Shown here: positions 34,309 to 35,966 of the stretch, one piece after another
Numbering within the stretch: position 1 is the first letter of the stretch
Layout of the letters: each line of letters begins with the position of its first letter
DNA from: Actinomycetota bacterium
GTDB lineage: Bacteria; Actinomycetota; Aquicultoria; Aquicultorales; Aquicultoraceae
DNA: 35,966 bases
NCBI GenBank assembly: GCA_014859275.1
Contig: JACUUO010000013.1
Coordinates: 1 to 35,966 of the forward strand
Direction: 5' to 3'
Translations under genes and position numbers: made by a program
The notes under the pieces: model-generated
The model's database searches: none
What the model was told of the DNA's origin: nothing
Seen by the model: the letters and a program-made list of their open reading frames with translations, nothing else

Positions 34309-34800
34309 AGTAGTAGTGGTCTGAAAATCTTAAAAGTTGTAGAGAGAGGTTAAAGCGAGCGCTTTACTTTATGATTTTATAAAATACCCTGCTACCCCCT
34401 CCAACTGCTACGCACGAACACCTGTCCCTTAAGTCAGCGACATGACTACCGATTAATGTACACGTTCGCACACTGCTGCCAGCGATCTCAAGGCGTGACA
34501 GAAAAAGCTAGATATGCATAGTAGAACCTAGAGCACATAGGGTACATACGGCGGTAATAATAATTCTGTCTGGCCGCCTTAGTTATCTGTTCTGGTGGCG
34601 TTAGTATTCGCGCTAGTGCGGCTTAGTTGTCGTGTGAGGCGAAAAGATGAAAATAGTAGCATTATAACAGGGATGTTACATTATTCTGTCTGATATAGAG
34701 CCAGGTGAGATCGTAGCTTGAATGCGTAAAACCTGATATGTTACAGTAGTGGGAGACATCAACGTGGAGATACAACACATGGTCAATAGGCTTAAAAACT
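34309..34800. other. Intergenic stretch, 490 bases, no gene seen
   Basis: No convincing coding frame. It holds one near-perfect palindrome, TAAAGCGagCGCTTTA (34353-34368), suited to a dimeric DNA-binding protein or a weak hairpin after the 78-aa gene, and a 10-base word ATTCTGTCTG at about 34563 and 34684. A tRNA promoter should lie near its right end, but I see no clear -10/-35 pair. Confidence 0.5.
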
Positions 34801-34873
34801 GCCCTCGTAGCTCAGGGGATAGAGCACAGGTTTCCTAAACCTGGTGTCGCATGTTCGAATCATGCCGGGGGCA
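34801..34873 (+). tRNA. tRNA-Arg(CCT)
   Basis: 73 bases: acceptor GCCCTCG/CGGGGGC, D-arm GCTC...GAGC, anticodon stem CAGGT/ACCTG around TTCCTAA (anticodon CCT), T-arm with GTTCGAAT, discriminator A. CCA is not encoded (CAA follows). tRNA-Arg(CCT) genes are frequent integration sites, and a rolling-circle Rep remnant lies 270 bases downstream. Confidence 0.96.
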
Positions 34874-34898
34874 CAACAGGCGAGCGGCCGAAACGACA

Positions 34899-34938
34899 AC
34901 CCACCGGGAGTAAATCTCGGTGGGTTCTGGCCTTTTTC
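34899..34938 (+). terminator. Terminator of tRNA-Arg
   Basis: AACCCACCG (34899-34907) pairs with CGGTGGGTT (34918-34926) and is followed by CTGGCCTTTTTC; a second TTTTT follows soon after. Confidence 0.8.
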
Positions 34939-35041
34939 TAACATTTTTCTAACAGCCTAAAACTCTCCTACCTCGTAAGAACCTATAGAAGAGCTATAGA
35001 AGAGAAACTGCGTTTACAAATTCCCACCGCTCTCCCTCAGA

Positions 35042-35077
35042 ACCGGTAAGACTGGTAAGACTGGTAAGACTGGTAAG
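35042..35077. repeat. Tandem 9-base repeat (iteron-like)
   Basis: Four adjoining units: ACCGGTAAG once, then ACTGGTAAG three times. A further ACTGGTAAG stands at 35134-35142, immediately before the Rep remnant. Related ACCGGTAAG words occur in the remnant region near 17704. Short direct repeats beside a Rep gene recall plasmid iterons; simple slippage is also possible. Confidence 0.75.
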
Positions 35078-35142
35078 ACATCACCCTCTAACTGTGCGTG
35101 CTTACACTGAGAACTCATTACCGGTGGGGTTGAGACTGGTAA

Positions 35143-35340
35143 GGGGTGTGGTTGGGCACCGAAAAACATCGCTGGCGCGATGATGTTCACCTTCATACGC
35201 TACTAAAAGTTGGCGATATAAAGCAGGAATGGCTATGGGCTATGTGGACTCATGGTAGGTCGAGAGCCCTCCCTCTCAATGATAGGGGCGCTAGCTATTG
35301 CGCAAAATACCTTCAGAAACAAAATCGGATGTGCCAATAG
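35143..35340 (+). pseudogene. Remnant of a rolling-circle (HUH) replication protein
   Basis: The open frame reads TEKHRWRDDVHLHTLL, then QEWLWAMWTHGRSRALPL and GASYCAKYLQKQ. HLH fits the metal-binding HUH motif, and YCAKYLQK fits the catalytic YxxKYxxK motif of Rep proteins from rolling-circle plasmids and small ssDNA phages; W..MW.HG between them is also typical. A stop (TAA 35140-35142) precedes the piece, no ribosome site is present, and the spacing between motifs is short, so it is an eroded fragment. From 35341 to 35534 I see nothing else. Confidence 0.6.
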
Positions 35341-35534
35341 ATTTTAAGCTATGGGCTAATTAAACTCTCTACCGAAAGATAGTTTGTAATACCCTGATGT
35401 ATCTTCTACCTGCCTTTGGCTCAACTGCTACAAAGTGGTTAACTGTCCCATGCCGCTTATATTCATAATCAATCCTCTAGAAAAACCGATCCTCAAACAT
35501 TCCTCGCTATACTGAGAACTGTAGCGGTGCTAGA

Positions 35535-35966
35535 ATGAAAGACATGAGCAAACGACTAGCGATACTCATTGTTATAACGATACTATTGCACCTCATGGTG
35601 CCACCATGTGCCTTTGCAAGACTTTCCCTACATTCACCGCGGAACATGATTGAGCGCTCTACGCTAATAGTAGATGCAACCGTTGTAGAATCTACAATCG
35701 AGAAAACCACTTATGGGAGTGAACAGCCGGTCGGAAAGTTTAAGGTTAATGCTGTATTGAAAGGTGACTCGATAGGTCAAAGTTTTACCGTAGCATCAGA
35801 GCAAGGAGGTAAGCCTTTTGCTTTCTTACAGAAAATACCTAGCCCTGGCACACGGGTAATGGTGCTTCTTTCAAAAGGCCCAACAGAATTTTCAAGGAAT
35901 GCGAGTGTTCGCTTCATCGCAGATGATAACAACATCGCCATAATTAAGGATGGCAAGGTCGTTGAC
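35535..35966 (+). CDS. Secreted hypothetical protein, 3' end beyond window
   Basis: An open frame of 144 codons that runs off the window. It starts with a clear signal peptide (KDMSKR, hydrophobic core, cleavage after CAFA near residue 28), then a beta-rich region: STLIVDATVVESTIEKTT, GKFKVNAVLKGDSIG, TRVMVLLSKG. The pattern 'I-x-A-x-V ... F-x-V-x-x-V-L-K-G' is common in uncharacterised secreted proteins of bacteria and carries no known activity. A second ATG (35544) is possible; neither start has a strong ribosome site. Confidence 0.7.
   Translation, partial: MKDMSKRLAILIVITILLHLMVPPCAFARLSLHSPRNMIERSTLIVDATVVESTIEKTTYGSEQPVGKFKVNAVLKGDSIGQSFTVASEQGGKPFAFLQKIPSPGTRVMVLLSKGPTEFSRNASVRFIADDNNIAIIKDGKVVD

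Noticed and set aside
35042-35077. Tandem repeat as a CRISPR array
   Set aside because: The 9-base units have no spacers between them and no cas gene is near.

Overview
The window looks like a chromosomal segment of an uncultured anaerobic, Gram-positive-type bacterium, probably an actinobacterial lineage. The support is indirect: strong AGGAGG-type ribosome sites, many GTG/TTG starts, a T-box and a Mn2+ riboswitch, a CwlM-like protein (an actinobacterial cell-wall regulator family), no outer-membrane genes, and anaerobe-type genes (CooT, FmdE, CbiM). The species assignment is an inference.

Layout. 1-5120 (mostly minus strand): the CbiM metal-uptake component with a small Met-Cys protein; CooT, DUF3842, thioredoxin and thioredoxin reductase in one tightly packed operon; an unusual PIN-TM-TPR protein; and a small membrane protein. 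5349-10897 (plus): Lon protease, a strongly supported but unassigned small RNA, a CwlM-like peptidoglycan pseudo-amidase, an NlpC/P60 hydrolase that seems to start at ATT, and YjbQ. 11371-13824: a yybP-ykoY (Mn2+) riboswitch that now precedes purC, with a dead P-type cation ATPase behind purC. 13835-16814: lysC (with an internal translation start for a beta subunit) and asd, then an FmdE-family gene. 16815-18214: eroded gene fragments and a tRNA-Gly(CCC) whose 3' end is duplicated like an attachment site.

18349-26070 (minus): a Trk potassium operon of two TrkA proteins, a previously overlooked 43-aa membrane protein, TrkH and an OB-fold-like exported protein; an ABC-2 exporter pair; an intracellular subtilase; and a PF03773-type permease. 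26321-33764: 5-formyl-THF cyclo-ligase; a mosaic of small palindromic repeats; a metallophosphoesterase/YihY/PAP2-like membrane operon; a YtxH protein; D-Ala-D-Ala ligase; and an aminotransferase behind a T-box whose specifier reads as GCC (alanine). 34072-35966: a small basic protein, tRNA-Arg(CCT), a short tandem repeat beside a remnant of a rolling-circle (HUH) Rep gene, and the 5' part of a secreted protein cut by the window edge.

Themes. Redox, metal and envelope housekeeping dominate. Alanine supply (T-box aminotransferase), D-Ala-D-Ala ligation, the lysine/threonine precursors (lysC-asd) and two cell-wall proteins all bear on peptidoglycan. The points most worth a second look are the Trk small protein, the small RNA after lon, the orphaned Mn2+ riboswitch, the alanine T-box, the pseudo-amidase, and the small-hairpin repeat family found at four places in the window.
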